Source: Hydrangea macrophylla
Taxonomy: Eukaryota > Streptophyta > Magnoliopsida > Cornales > Hydrangeaceae
Length of the DNA stretch: 64,000 nucleotides
Direction: 5' to 3'
Assembly (NCBI GenBank): GCA_033977485.1
Contig: CM066990.1
Location: forward strand, 15,194,001-15,258,000
Part shown: positions 21,425 to 30,059 of the stretch, piece by piece
How positions within the stretch are numbered: position 1 is the stretch's first letter
Layout of the letters: each line of letters begins with the position of its first letter
Program-made: the position numbers and the translations under genes
Notes under the pieces: generated by a model
What the model saw: only the letters and a program-made list of their open reading frames with translations
Databases searched by the model: none
Told to the model about the DNA's origin: nothing

Positions 21425-22254
21425 AGACCTTTGAAGAAATAAAAGACACTAAGACAAAACTAGTCCTGACTGATTTTGCTCATTCCTCCAAGTGTCTTTG
21501 AACATGTGGTTGCTTTTTGAAAGACTTTTTTTTTTTTTTTTTTTATTTTATTTCTTTGATTATTCCTGCTTATGTAATATTCAAAGTTTGTTTATCGGTG
21601 AACCTCGGTTATTTTGGGAATCTCATTTTATGCGTTTTAGCTTTCTGAAAACATGTTGTAACTTGAGATTTCAATTAGTTGTTGCTTTTGGTACTTGCTT
21701 GAGCATGCTGGGGTTGTTAGAGGCAAACGAGGCGGGTAGCCGAAGTTTGCCCCTAGTTTGGGATATATATATGGTTGTGAGGCAAACAAGGTAGATGACC
21801 GACGTTTGCCCCTAGTTTAGAAGAGGTTCAGGCAAACGAGGCGAGTGGCCGAAGTTTGCCCCTAGTGTGGAGGGTGGTTTTTGGGTTATGGTAAGGACCG
21901 CGACTTTATTTCCCTCACGTGCTCATAATTTTTGCCTAGGCACCAAGGAAGTGACCTAGCGAGCTACTTTCTCTCTTTTGTTATTGCTCACTTCGGATTT
22001 AGCTCTAATTTTTGCCTAGGCGTCCTTTCGGATTTTCGACCTAGCGAACCATCCTTCTTTTCTCTTTTTGAAAGTCTGCCTACGTACCCCCGAGCGGGGA
22101 TCAGGTCCAACGTAGTTCGGGCCAAGGTTTTGAAAGGAAAGGTTATTTTTGTTGGTGGAGCGACCGAACCGATGTGGTTGTCTACGTATCCCCGAATGGG
22201 AATCAGGTCGTGCGTAGTTCAAGGCAAGGCTGGAAAGGAATGGTTATTGGATAG
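21425..22254. repeat. Ogre spacer with PPT-like and CTACGTA repeats
   Basis: No gene is seen. After a T-rich run (21528-21545), three units at 21722, 21781 and 21831 pair GGCAAAC with GTTTGCCCCTAG. On minus each reads CTAGGGGCAAAC, close to the 3' polypurine tract. Two further units (22079-22118 and 22181-22219) carry CTACGTA...ACGTAG or GCGTAG inverted pairs around a CCCCGA...GGGATCAGG core. A third relative of the latter is at 16217-16255. Confidence 0.7.
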
Positions 22255-23481
22255 TCAAGCATAGTACTTTTTGAGGCGATCCATGTTGATCGGTTCTTTG
22301 AATTCGACACCATCGAGGTCCATGAGATAAGTTGCTCCTCCGGAAAGAACAGTCTTGACGATATAAGGGCCGACCCATTTAGGTTTAAACTTCCCACGGG
22401 GATCAAAGATCGGAGCTCGCAACTCTTTAAGGACAAGGTCTCCCTTGACAATCTTCCTTGGGCGAACCCTTTTGTTGAAAGCACGGGCTATCCTCTTCTG
22501 ATAGATTCGGACATGGTCGACCGCCGCTAGACGCTTTTCATCTATGAGGGCCAATTCTTCATACCTTTCTCTCAACCAATCTGATTCAGAAATTTCACAC
22601 TCTGCCATCACGCGTAGGGATGGTAATTCTATCTCTACCGGAAGTACCGCTTCCATCCCATACACTAGTGAGTAAGGAGTCGCTCCTGTGGACGTCCTTA
22701 TCGATGTTCTGTATCCCCAAAGTGCAAATGGTAGCTTTTCATGCCAGTCTTTGTAGGTATCAGCTGATTTTTGCAGTATGGCCTTGACATTCTTATTCGC
22801 AGCTTCGACTGCCCCATTGGTCTGTGGTCGGTATGGCGACGACTTGTGATAGGTGATTTTGTATTCCTCGAACAGATCCCTAACTTCTGCCTTGAAATGA
22901 CTTCCGTTGTCTGAAATAATCTCATGGGGAACTCCATAACGGCAAATGAGATTTCTCTTGATGAATTTGGCCACTTCCTTGGCCCCCAACTTGGTGTAAG
23001 ATGCAGCTTCTACCCATTTCGTGAAGTAATCTATGGCTACCAGGATGTACCGATTTCCATTTGAGGCTTTCGGAATGATTTCTCCAATGATGTCGATTCC
23101 CCAGGTTGAGAATGGCCAAGGTGAAGTCATGCTGTACAGAAGGGATGGTGGTACATGCATCATATTTGCATGAATCTGGCACTTGTGACACTTTCTCACG
23201 TATTCGCAACAATCTTTTTCCAATGTTGTCCAGTAGTATCCTTGTCTCACGATTTTCTTGGCCAGCATGTGGTCGTTCATGTGTGGGCCGCATACCCCTT
23301 CGTGTATTTCTTCCATCATTCTTCTGGAGCTCTTCCCAAACAAGCAAGTCAGGTTGTGACCGTTGTATCCTTTCTTCAGCAGTTTCCCGCTACAAATGAT
23401 GAATTGCGCTGCGAATCTTCGAATTGCCCTTTTGTCTCTCTCGGTGGATTCTTGGGGGAACGTCCCCTTTTCTATGAAATC
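22255..23481 (-). CDS. Ogre integrase
   Basis: The zinc-binding N-terminus is present (HEGVCGPHMNDH...CHKCQIH). The core has all three catalytic acids: Asp in GIDIIGEI, Asp in ISDNGSHF, and Glu in TNGAVEAANK. The C-terminal part includes GDLVLKE and KPKWVGPYIV, and the frame ends MDRLKKYYA. Integrase inserts the cDNA into host DNA. This segment is in the same frame as the RT ORF and is separated from it only by a TAG at 23482-23484, in a YQDV*DFIEKG context, so it was one polyprotein. No chromodomain follows, as expected for Tat. Confidence 0.9.
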   Translation of the reverse strand, partial: DFIEKGTFPQESTERDKRAIRRFAAQFIICSGKLLKKGYNGHNLTCLFGKSSRRMMEEIHEGVCGPHMNDHMLAKKIVRQGYYWTTLEKDCCEYVRKCHKCQIHANMMHVPPSLLYSMTSPWPFSTWGIDIIGEIIPKASNGNRYILVAIDYFTKWVEAASYTKLGAKEVAKFIKRNLICRYGVPHEIISDNGSHFKAEVRDLFEEYKITYHKSSPYRPQTNGAVEAANKNVKAILQKSADTYKDWHEKLPFALWGYRTSIRTSTGATPYSLVYGMEAVLPVEIELPSLRVMAECEISESDWLRERYEELALIDEKRLAAVDHVRIYQKRIARAFNKRVRPRKIVKGDLVLKELRAPIFDPRGKFKPKWVGPYIVKTVLSGGATYLMDLDGVEFKEPINMDRLKKYYA

Positions 23482-25872
23482 CTAGACATCCTGATACCAT
23501 GGCGCTTCATTCTCTTCTTCTTCGACTGTGGCGATTATGTTGAACGAAGGCTCGTACCTCTGCTCAATTACCAAAGGCATCATCCTGACTCCCACACGAA
23601 TTTTGATCATCGAAGCTAGAGTGGCCAAGGAATCTGCCAGTTGGTTCTCTTCCCTGGGCAAGTAGAGGAATGTGATATTTTCGAACTGCCTCTTGAGTTG
23701 GTCGAGATGATCATGATAGGGCTTCAACCTTTCTTCTTTTACTTTCCATTCTCCTCTGGCTTGTGATATGATGAGGTTTGAATCCCCGAAGACATCCAAC
23801 TTCTGAACTTTCAGCTCTAAGGCTGCTTCCATTCCCAGAATGCATGCTTCGTACTCAGCGGTGTTGTTGGTGGAGTTATAATTGAGCTTGACTGCCAACA
23901 GAGTGTGGTCCCCGCTTGGTGATACGAGAATCATCCCCACTCCGTATCCCTTCATGTTGGCTGCTCCATCGAAGTACAACTTCCACTGTTCTTCCTTGAT
24001 TTCCATGATGCTCTCGTCTGGAAACGGAAAGTCTCCACTTTCTTCGGAGTCAATGGCATGTTCTGCGAGATGCTCAGCTACGGTTCTCCCTTTTACTGAC
24101 TTGCTCGTAACATACTTGATATCGAATTCGGATAATAGAAGTAACCAACGGGATATACGACCGGTCAGGGCGGGTTTTTCGAGAAGGTATTTTAGAGGAT
24201 CCATGCGGGATATGAGCACAACCGGAAAGGCCAGCATGTAGTGCCTTAGTCGGCGAGTGCACCAAACCAAGGCCCAACATGTTTTTTCGAGGGTAGAATA
24301 GTTTAGCTCATACCCAGTCATCCTCTTGCTGAGGTAATATATGGCTTTTTCGGAGTGGCTTTCTTCTCCTTCTTGGGCTAGCATGCAACCCATGGCATTT
24401 TCGGAGACAGACAGGTAAAGGAATAAGGGCTTATGAGGAGTGGGTGGTGAAAGGACAGGTGGATTTTGAAGGTAGGCTTTTATTTTGTCAAAATCGGCTT
24501 GGCATTGGTCATCCCACTGGAACTTCTCCCCTTTTCTCAACAATCGGAACAGAGGATCGCATGTAGCTGTGAGCTTAGAAATGAAGCGGCTTATGAACTG
24601 GATTCTTCCGAGGAACCGCCTTACTTCTTTTTCATTCCGTGGTGGCGTCATTTCGAGGATTGCCTTGATCTTAGAGGGGTCCACCTCTATTCCCCTTTGT
24701 GTGATGAGAAAACCCAGGAGTTTACCGGAGGTTACGCCGAAAGTGCATTTCTTTGGATTCAGCCTCATCTTGTATTTGCGCAACCTTTCGAAGAACTTTT
24801 CCAGCGCTACCAGGTGCCCTTCTCTATCCTTGGATTTTACAATCATGTCATCTACATATACTTCTACCTCTTTGTGAATCATATCATGCAGCAGAGTGGT
24901 GGCAGCTCTTTGGTACGTTGCCCCCGCGTTCTTGAGCCCAAAGGGCATTACTCTATAACAGTAGGTTCCCCAAGGGGTGGTGAATGTCGTCTTTTCCCGA
25001 TCTTCTGGCGCCATTAGAATCTGATTATACCCTGAGAAGCCATCCATGAAAGACAGTAGCTCATGTCCTGCGGTGTTATCTACCAAAACGTCAATGTGGG
25101 GAAGCGGGAAGTCATCCTTGGGACTGGCCTTGTTCAGATCACGAAAGTCGACGCACACACGAACTTTTCCATCCTTCTTCGGGACTGGCACGATATTGGC
25201 AACCCATTCCGGGTATTCGGTGACAATGATGAACCCTGCCTTGAACTGCTTCTCCACCTCTTCTTTAACCTTGAGTGCCCATTCCGGTCTCATGCGCCTC
25301 AGTTTCTGCTTGACAGGTTTAGAATTAGGGAGGAGAGGAATATGATGTTGGACGATGTCGGGATCGACCCCAGGCATGTCTTCGTAAGACCAAGCAAAAA
25401 CATCTTTGAACTCTTTTAGCAAGAGGGTTAATTTTTCTTTTTCTTCTTCATTAAGGGTTGAGCCAATTTGCACAATCTGTGGATTATCTATTTCACCTAA
25501 GTTAACTGATAAAGTATCTTCGATTATTTCATAAGCAGGTGGTTTTTCAATTAGTTGCTTTAGTTCGATTGGGAGATCCTCGGAGGGATCTGTGCATTCA
25601 CAAGTGTCAGACACAGAGGAGTAAGCAGAATCGTCTTTCATTTCATTCATGACAGGTGAAGTGATTACATTGGATAGTGTTGGGCTTACAGCAGCCGACT
25701 CTAGTACAGACTCGATAACCGGTAGTACAGACTTTGGGGGAATAGGGGATTGGGAGACACAGACAGATGACTCTACAGCCTGGTTGCTCAGACCCTCCTC
25801 AGCTGGCTTGATCTGATCATCTTGGCTCTTGGCCCTCTTTTCTTCCTCCTCCTCAGTGGATTCCTCCCACAT
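23482..25872 (-). CDS. Ogre reverse transcriptase, RNase H and archaeal-type RNase H
   Basis: The frame gives 796 residues after an acidic linker (EESTEEEEEK). RT spans roughly residues 150-400 with VCVDFRDLNKASPKD, MPFGLKNAGATYQ and the catalytic YVDD at about 339. RNase H follows (about 475-600). A second archaeal-type RNase H begins with LYFDGAANMKG at about 630 and includes NNTAEYEA and DSNLIISQ. This double RNase H is diagnostic of the Tat clade. The domains copy the genomic RNA and remove it. Upstream, an in-frame TAA at 26077 separates it from the protease. In Ogre this junction is known to contain an intron, so that stop may be intronic. Confidence 0.9.
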   Translation of the reverse strand: MWEESTEEEEEKRAKSQDDQIKPAEEGLSNQAVESSVCVSQSPIPPKSVLPVIESVLESAAVSPTLSNVITSPVMNEMKDDSAYSSVSDTCECTDPSEDLPIELKQLIEKPPAYEIIEDTLSVNLGEIDNPQIVQIGSTLNEEEKEKLTLLLKEFKDVFAWSYEDMPGVDPDIVQHHIPLLPNSKPVKQKLRRMRPEWALKVKEEVEKQFKAGFIIVTEYPEWVANIVPVPKKDGKVRVCVDFRDLNKASPKDDFPLPHIDVLVDNTAGHELLSFMDGFSGYNQILMAPEDREKTTFTTPWGTYCYRVMPFGLKNAGATYQRAATTLLHDMIHKEVEVYVDDMIVKSKDREGHLVALEKFFERLRKYKMRLNPKKCTFGVTSGKLLGFLITQRGIEVDPSKIKAILEMTPPRNEKEVRRFLGRIQFISRFISKLTATCDPLFRLLRKGEKFQWDDQCQADFDKIKAYLQNPPVLSPPTPHKPLFLYLSVSENAMGCMLAQEGEESHSEKAIYYLSKRMTGYELNYSTLEKTCWALVWCTRRLRHYMLAFPVVLISRMDPLKYLLEKPALTGRISRWLLLLSEFDIKYVTSKSVKGRTVAEHLAEHAIDSEESGDFPFPDESIMEIKEEQWKLYFDGAANMKGYGVGMILVSPSGDHTLLAVKLNYNSTNNTAEYEACILGMEAALELKVQKLDVFGDSNLIISQARGEWKVKEERLKPYHDHLDQLKRQFENITFLYLPREENQLADSLATLASMIKIRVGVRMMPLVIEQRYEPSFNIIATVEEEENEAPWYQDV

Positions 25873-26076
25873 CTTCTTGATCGCCTCAGTGTCAAGGTAT
25901 TTTAACCAGTCTTCCTCTGGGGTCTTTTCAACTTCTTCGGGGTAGAACGGGTCTTGATATGGGGGCCTCTCGCAGTCAGCGAAGATTTCAAGCCCGGGGT
26001 GCCTTCTCCCAGTGGTTTGATGGACCCAGGGTTCGGGGAACCCGAAGTAAGGGAAATCATCCCCTTCCTTGACGAA

Positions 26077-27433
26077 TTATCCATTTAAAGTCTTGCGGTA
26101 TGGCGGGAGACCCTTCACCCTCTTCTTCCATGGCCTTTGTAGCTCGGCGTCCTCATTAGTGGGCTTGTACCCCAACCCGAAAGTGCCTTGTTGCCCTTTG
26201 ATCTGCGGGAATTCCCGAATTCCTTGCTGGTGTCGACCCAACCCCATTCCGGGGAAGTAGTTCATCTTGCGGACAATGTTGACGACTGCGGAGTGGACCT
26301 CAGGGAATCGGTCTTCGTCTTCGATCATATGAACTTCTTCCATGAAGAATCCTCCGATTTCTCCTTCTTCCAGCTCAGGTATTTGGACTTCAAAAATGGG
26401 AGCGTAATTCGGGAAAGCCTCATTACCCCAACTATTACCGAGGATGATCTTTACCTCCCTCTCATGAATGTACTTGATCATTTGATGCACAGTGGATGAT
26501 ACAGCTTTGTTGGCGTGAAGCCAGGGTCTTCCAATTAGCAGATTGAATGAGGCAAGTATGTCCATGACTTGAAAAATCTCGGTGCTCACCAAAGATCCTA
26601 CCCGGATTTGGAGAGAAACAGTTCCCATCACATTTCTTCTAGTGTTGTCATAGGCTCTCACGGATTGCACAGATGGCGTAATGTCGAGGATACTGACCCC
26701 CAAAGCAGTGGCAGTTCTTAAGGCACAAACATTCTAAGCAGAACCTGTATCGACTAGACAAAACGACACCTGTTGTTCCTTACATCCCACAGTAATGTAT
26801 AACGCCTTGTTATGCGCGGATCCCTCTGGCGGCAGGTCCTCATCGGAGAATGTAATGATGGGGTCGGGGGTAAGTGCACCCAAGAAAGCTACCATGTCCT
26901 CCGGCGCGGCGTCGATGGGGACTTCAATCCCAGCCAAGGCTTTTAACACGGCTTGCCTGTGCTTATAGGATGTCACCATAATATCCCACATCGAGAGATG
27001 CGCTTGGGTTTTCTTTAGCTGCTTGATCAGCTCATTGTCTTCTTCGATGACCTCATCCATCTTGCCCTTCCCCTTGTCTTTAACTGGACCTTTTTCGATG
27101 GCTTCGGTGGCAGGCTGTGGAGGCTGATAATGGCGGCCTGACCTGGTTAGGTGATCAATCTCAGCAGGAGTAGGCCCTTCTACAGTCCCATCCTTTTTAA
27201 ACCAATCACAATCCGTTCCCACAAATGGCTTTTCTGGCTCGTTCCAGATGGAAGCATCACTCTCGTCGTTAGGGTCATACCATTTGAGGTCTACCGCCCC
27301 TAGGTCATGCTCTTCCAGGAAGAACAAGTCCTGCTCGTCGTCAAGCTGCTGCTGCCACTCGTCATTCTCCCCTCCGATCAGATGAATCCCCTCAGAATCC
27401 GGGATGTCAATGCAAAGCAAGGGTTGTCCTAGG
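26077..27433 (-). pseudogene. Ogre gag end and protease, broken frame
   Basis: The frame resumes around 27430 after a probable 1-nt loss in a C run. It carries a linker and then the retropepsin active site LVDTGSA, followed at once by an in-frame TAG (26734-26736). The rest of the protease continues in the same frame (26703-26077) with MDILASFNLLIGRPWLH. This matches the LLIGRPWLH region of Tat proteases. The protease would mature the polyprotein. The stop beside the catalytic motif disables this copy unless read through. Confidence 0.8.
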
Positions 27434-27626
27434 GGGTGATATAAGTAGCAGGGTTGAAGGGTACGGGACTGGACTCAATGAGGTTGACATTTTGGTGGTT
27501 TGGTAGGGGATTTTGGGTGATATGAGGCTGCTTTGGTGGCGGCTCGATGATATTCTGGTCGATGAGGTCTTGGATGTCGTGGCGGAGGCGCATGCAATCA
27601 TCAGTGTTATGGCCGGGGGCTTGGTG

Positions 27627-28766
27627 CTAAGTACATCGCTTGGACATATCGCAGTTAGGCGGGAGCGGGGCATTTCGAGGCTGGAGTAATTGGAGATGGC
27701 CTTTTTTGAGGAGGCGATCTAGGGCTGAGGAGAGAGAGATTTCTAGCTTGGCAAAACTGCGAGGGGGCTTTTTCTGGAAAGGGCGGTTGGAGGAATTTGC
27801 CTGGTTGGAGGGTTGGTATGGCCTTGGAGGATATGCCATGGGTTGGCCGCTAAGGGCATTGACATCCGGGGGATTCCGGGAGTAGTTGGGCCTTCTGGGC
27901 TGACTCAGAGGGTCTTCCTTTTTGATCTTCCCCTCCCTGATAGCATCTTCGATTCGGGTTCCGACTTCAAACAACTCCTCAAAGGTGGAGATGGACTGGT
28001 AGAATAATTTCTCATGATAGAGCGGCTGCAGATTCCGGATGAGCATCCTTACCTGTTCTTTCTCGATTGGCCGGTGGGTCATTTGGGCTACCTTGTTCCT
28101 CCATCTGCTCAGAAATGCAGCGAAGGATTCATTGTTGCTTTGCCGGGTTGTTTCCAAATCCCTGACGGTGACGTCCAGCTCTTGATTGTAAGAGTAATGA
28201 TCGACGAAGACTCGAACAATGTCCTCCCAGGCCCGGGTTTTGGAGGCTTCCAAGGTTAGGAACCACGATAGTGCAGATTTTGCCAGAGTTTGCAGGAATA
28301 GCATCGCAATGTGCTCGTGGGTGCAACCCATGGACTGGAAGATACTCATACATAGCTTCACGTGGCTTTTCGGGTTTCCCGTTCCATCAAAGCGATCGAT
28401 GGCAGGCATTTTGAAATTCTCTGGCAGTTTCAGCTTGACAGGCTCGAAGAGGCCTTCCAGATCTAACATGTAATCGTCGATACCCTTGCTTTTCCTGAGT
28501 ACGCTTTCCAATTTATCGACCTTGTCCAATTTTTCTTGGAGCTTCTTCTCATATGTAAGCGGTGGGACCCCTTGAAACCAGTTTTCCTCCCCATTATTCT
28601 CATGTAGAGGAGGTTCAAACCCTGGTGGCGGAAACTCGGGCGGAGGTCGCGGCTGTTGCTGCTTCAGTTCTTCCATGAATTTTAGGACTTGGGCTAGACT
28701 GTCTGATTGTTGGCTTATAGTCGCTCCCAATTCAGTAACCTTGTTTTCCAACTCTTCCCTATTCAT
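27627..28766 (-). CDS. Ogre gag (capsid/nucleocapsid)
   Basis: The ORF starts at the ATG at 28766 (MNREELENKVTELGA) with an N-terminal coiled-coil-like segment and a Pro-rich stretch (PPPEFPPPGFEPP). The capsid domain includes MPAIDRFDGTGNPKSHV, LAKSALSWFLTLE and the RQSNNESFAAFLSRWR region typical of plant retrotransposon gag (PF03732). It stops at a TAG (27627) inside the zinc-binding segment (CDMSKRCT*HQAPGHNTDDC), and the frame continues to about 27436. Gag would form the particle that packages the RNA. About 1.27 kb of leader precedes it. Confidence 0.85.
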   Translation of the reverse strand: MNREELENKVTELGATISQQSDSLAQVLKFMEELKQQQPRPPPEFPPPGFEPPLHENNGEENWFQGVPPLTYEKKLQEKLDKVDKLESVLRKSKGIDDYMLDLEGLFEPVKLKLPENFKMPAIDRFDGTGNPKSHVKLCMSIFQSMGCTHEHIAMLFLQTLAKSALSWFLTLEASKTRAWEDIVRVFVDHYSYNQELDVTVRDLETTRQSNNESFAAFLSRWRNKVAQMTHRPIEKEQVRMLIRNLQPLYHEKLFYQSISTFEELFEVGTRIEDAIREGKIKKEDPLSQPRRPNYSRNPPDVNALSGQPMAYPPRPYQPSNQANSSNRPFQKKPPRSFAKLEISLSSALDRLLKKGHLQLLQPRNAPLPPNCDMSKRCT

Positions 28767-30038
28767 GCTGACGTAAGCTGTCGGACTGATTCTGATTAAC
28801 CGATTATCCGAACTCCTGACCCACGAATAAGACCCTGACTGCTGCCCTTGGGAATCTATACTGACCTGACAGATTTTGAAAGGACTAGATTAGATCTTTG
28901 ACAGTGGCGACTCTAGGCAGACAAAGATAGTGATGTGGACTGACCCGAAACAGTGCGTGCAAATTGATGGGGAATGGTGCATGCAAATGGGACAAACATG
29001 CGGATGTAAGCCCTAATCTATATGATGCTCCTATTTCTGACAGATAGCAGCTAAACAAATAAGGTCCTAGCCATACAGAGTGTGCTAACCTTACTTTCTA
29101 GTATGATCACCAAGGGACAACATGGATTTCCAAGATACTTCGGAAATTTTGGACAGAGTTTCTGTGGGAAACTGGTCAATATGGTCATATCTGGGATATT
29201 CGGACAGAGTTTCTGGGAGAAACTGGTTAATGTGGTTATATCTGGGATATTTGGACAGAGTTTCTGGGGGGAAACTGGTTAATGTGGTTATATCTGGGAT
29301 TTTTTTGGACAGAGTTTCTGGGGAAACTGGTTAATATGGTTATATCTGGGATACCTGGACAGAGTTTCTGGGGAAACTGGTTAATGTGGTTATATCTGGG
29401 ATATCTGGACAGAGTTTCTGGGGAAACTGGTAAGTACGGTTATAGTGATCATACTTTCTAGCAGGTTTTCATACTCCTATGTCTCAAGACCGACAAACAA
29501 GGCTTGCGGTGTATATCTTTACGAGCATGGAGCAGACATCCTTGTCATGATGCTTAGGCAGGTCAACTCAATCTGACCACATGTGAGTGATTGCCTTGGG
29601 AATCATAAGAAAGAGGTTCTGTTCTATGTCACATAAGCGTCTACATCGCTCAGGTAATCCCATCAAGGCATACAGCAGTTATATCACGTTGTGCTATCTG
29701 AAAAGATAAATGAACAGTCCTATGAAAGGTTCTACAGGAATCTATATGCAAAGGCTAGGTTTAGTCAAAGAGGGTCCGTTGACGAGAGTTCCAATATACC
29801 GTCAGGGAGACAGTACGGAGGTTTTTACTCTTTTTGATATACCTTGGAAGGTACAGTGTCAACGGTGACTTGTGCCCTGGCACAGCAAGACCTGAACAAT
29901 GTCAGCGCCGCGTTTCAGACACAGTCGGAGGGGGGAAATGCAAGAGTGCAATGTGGTGAACCAAACACAGTAAAAAGATGATTTTAAGGATGCTTCTTAT
30001 GAGTCAAACCTCTCTATTATTTTGTTTTAAAATAAAAA
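28767..30038 (-). other. Ogre leader region
   Basis: Non-coding leader between primer site and gag. It contains the 51-bp tandem array at 29151-29450. I see no sense-strand ORF1 of the kind described upstream of gag in classical Ogre; the DUF7745-like ORF lies instead antisense at the 3' end. Confidence 0.65.
29151..29450. repeat. 51-bp tandem repeat in Ogre leader, six copies
   Basis: Units starting GGACAGAGTTTCTG begin at 29151, 29202, 29253, 29307, 29357 and 29407 (period 50-54 bp). Each has GGGAAACTGGT and GTTATATCTGGGAT. Unit length varies by small indels in T and G runs. Confidence 0.9.
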
Positions 30039-30056
30039 TCCCCAGCAGAGTCGCCA
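30039..30056 (-). promoter_or_regulatory. Ogre primer binding site
   Basis: The minus strand reads TGGCGACTCTGCTGGGGA, three bases downstream of the 5' LTR end (30060). This is the primer site type reported for Ogre elements, complementary to the 3' end of a tRNA-Arg. Confidence 0.85.
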
Positions 30057-30059
30057 GAT

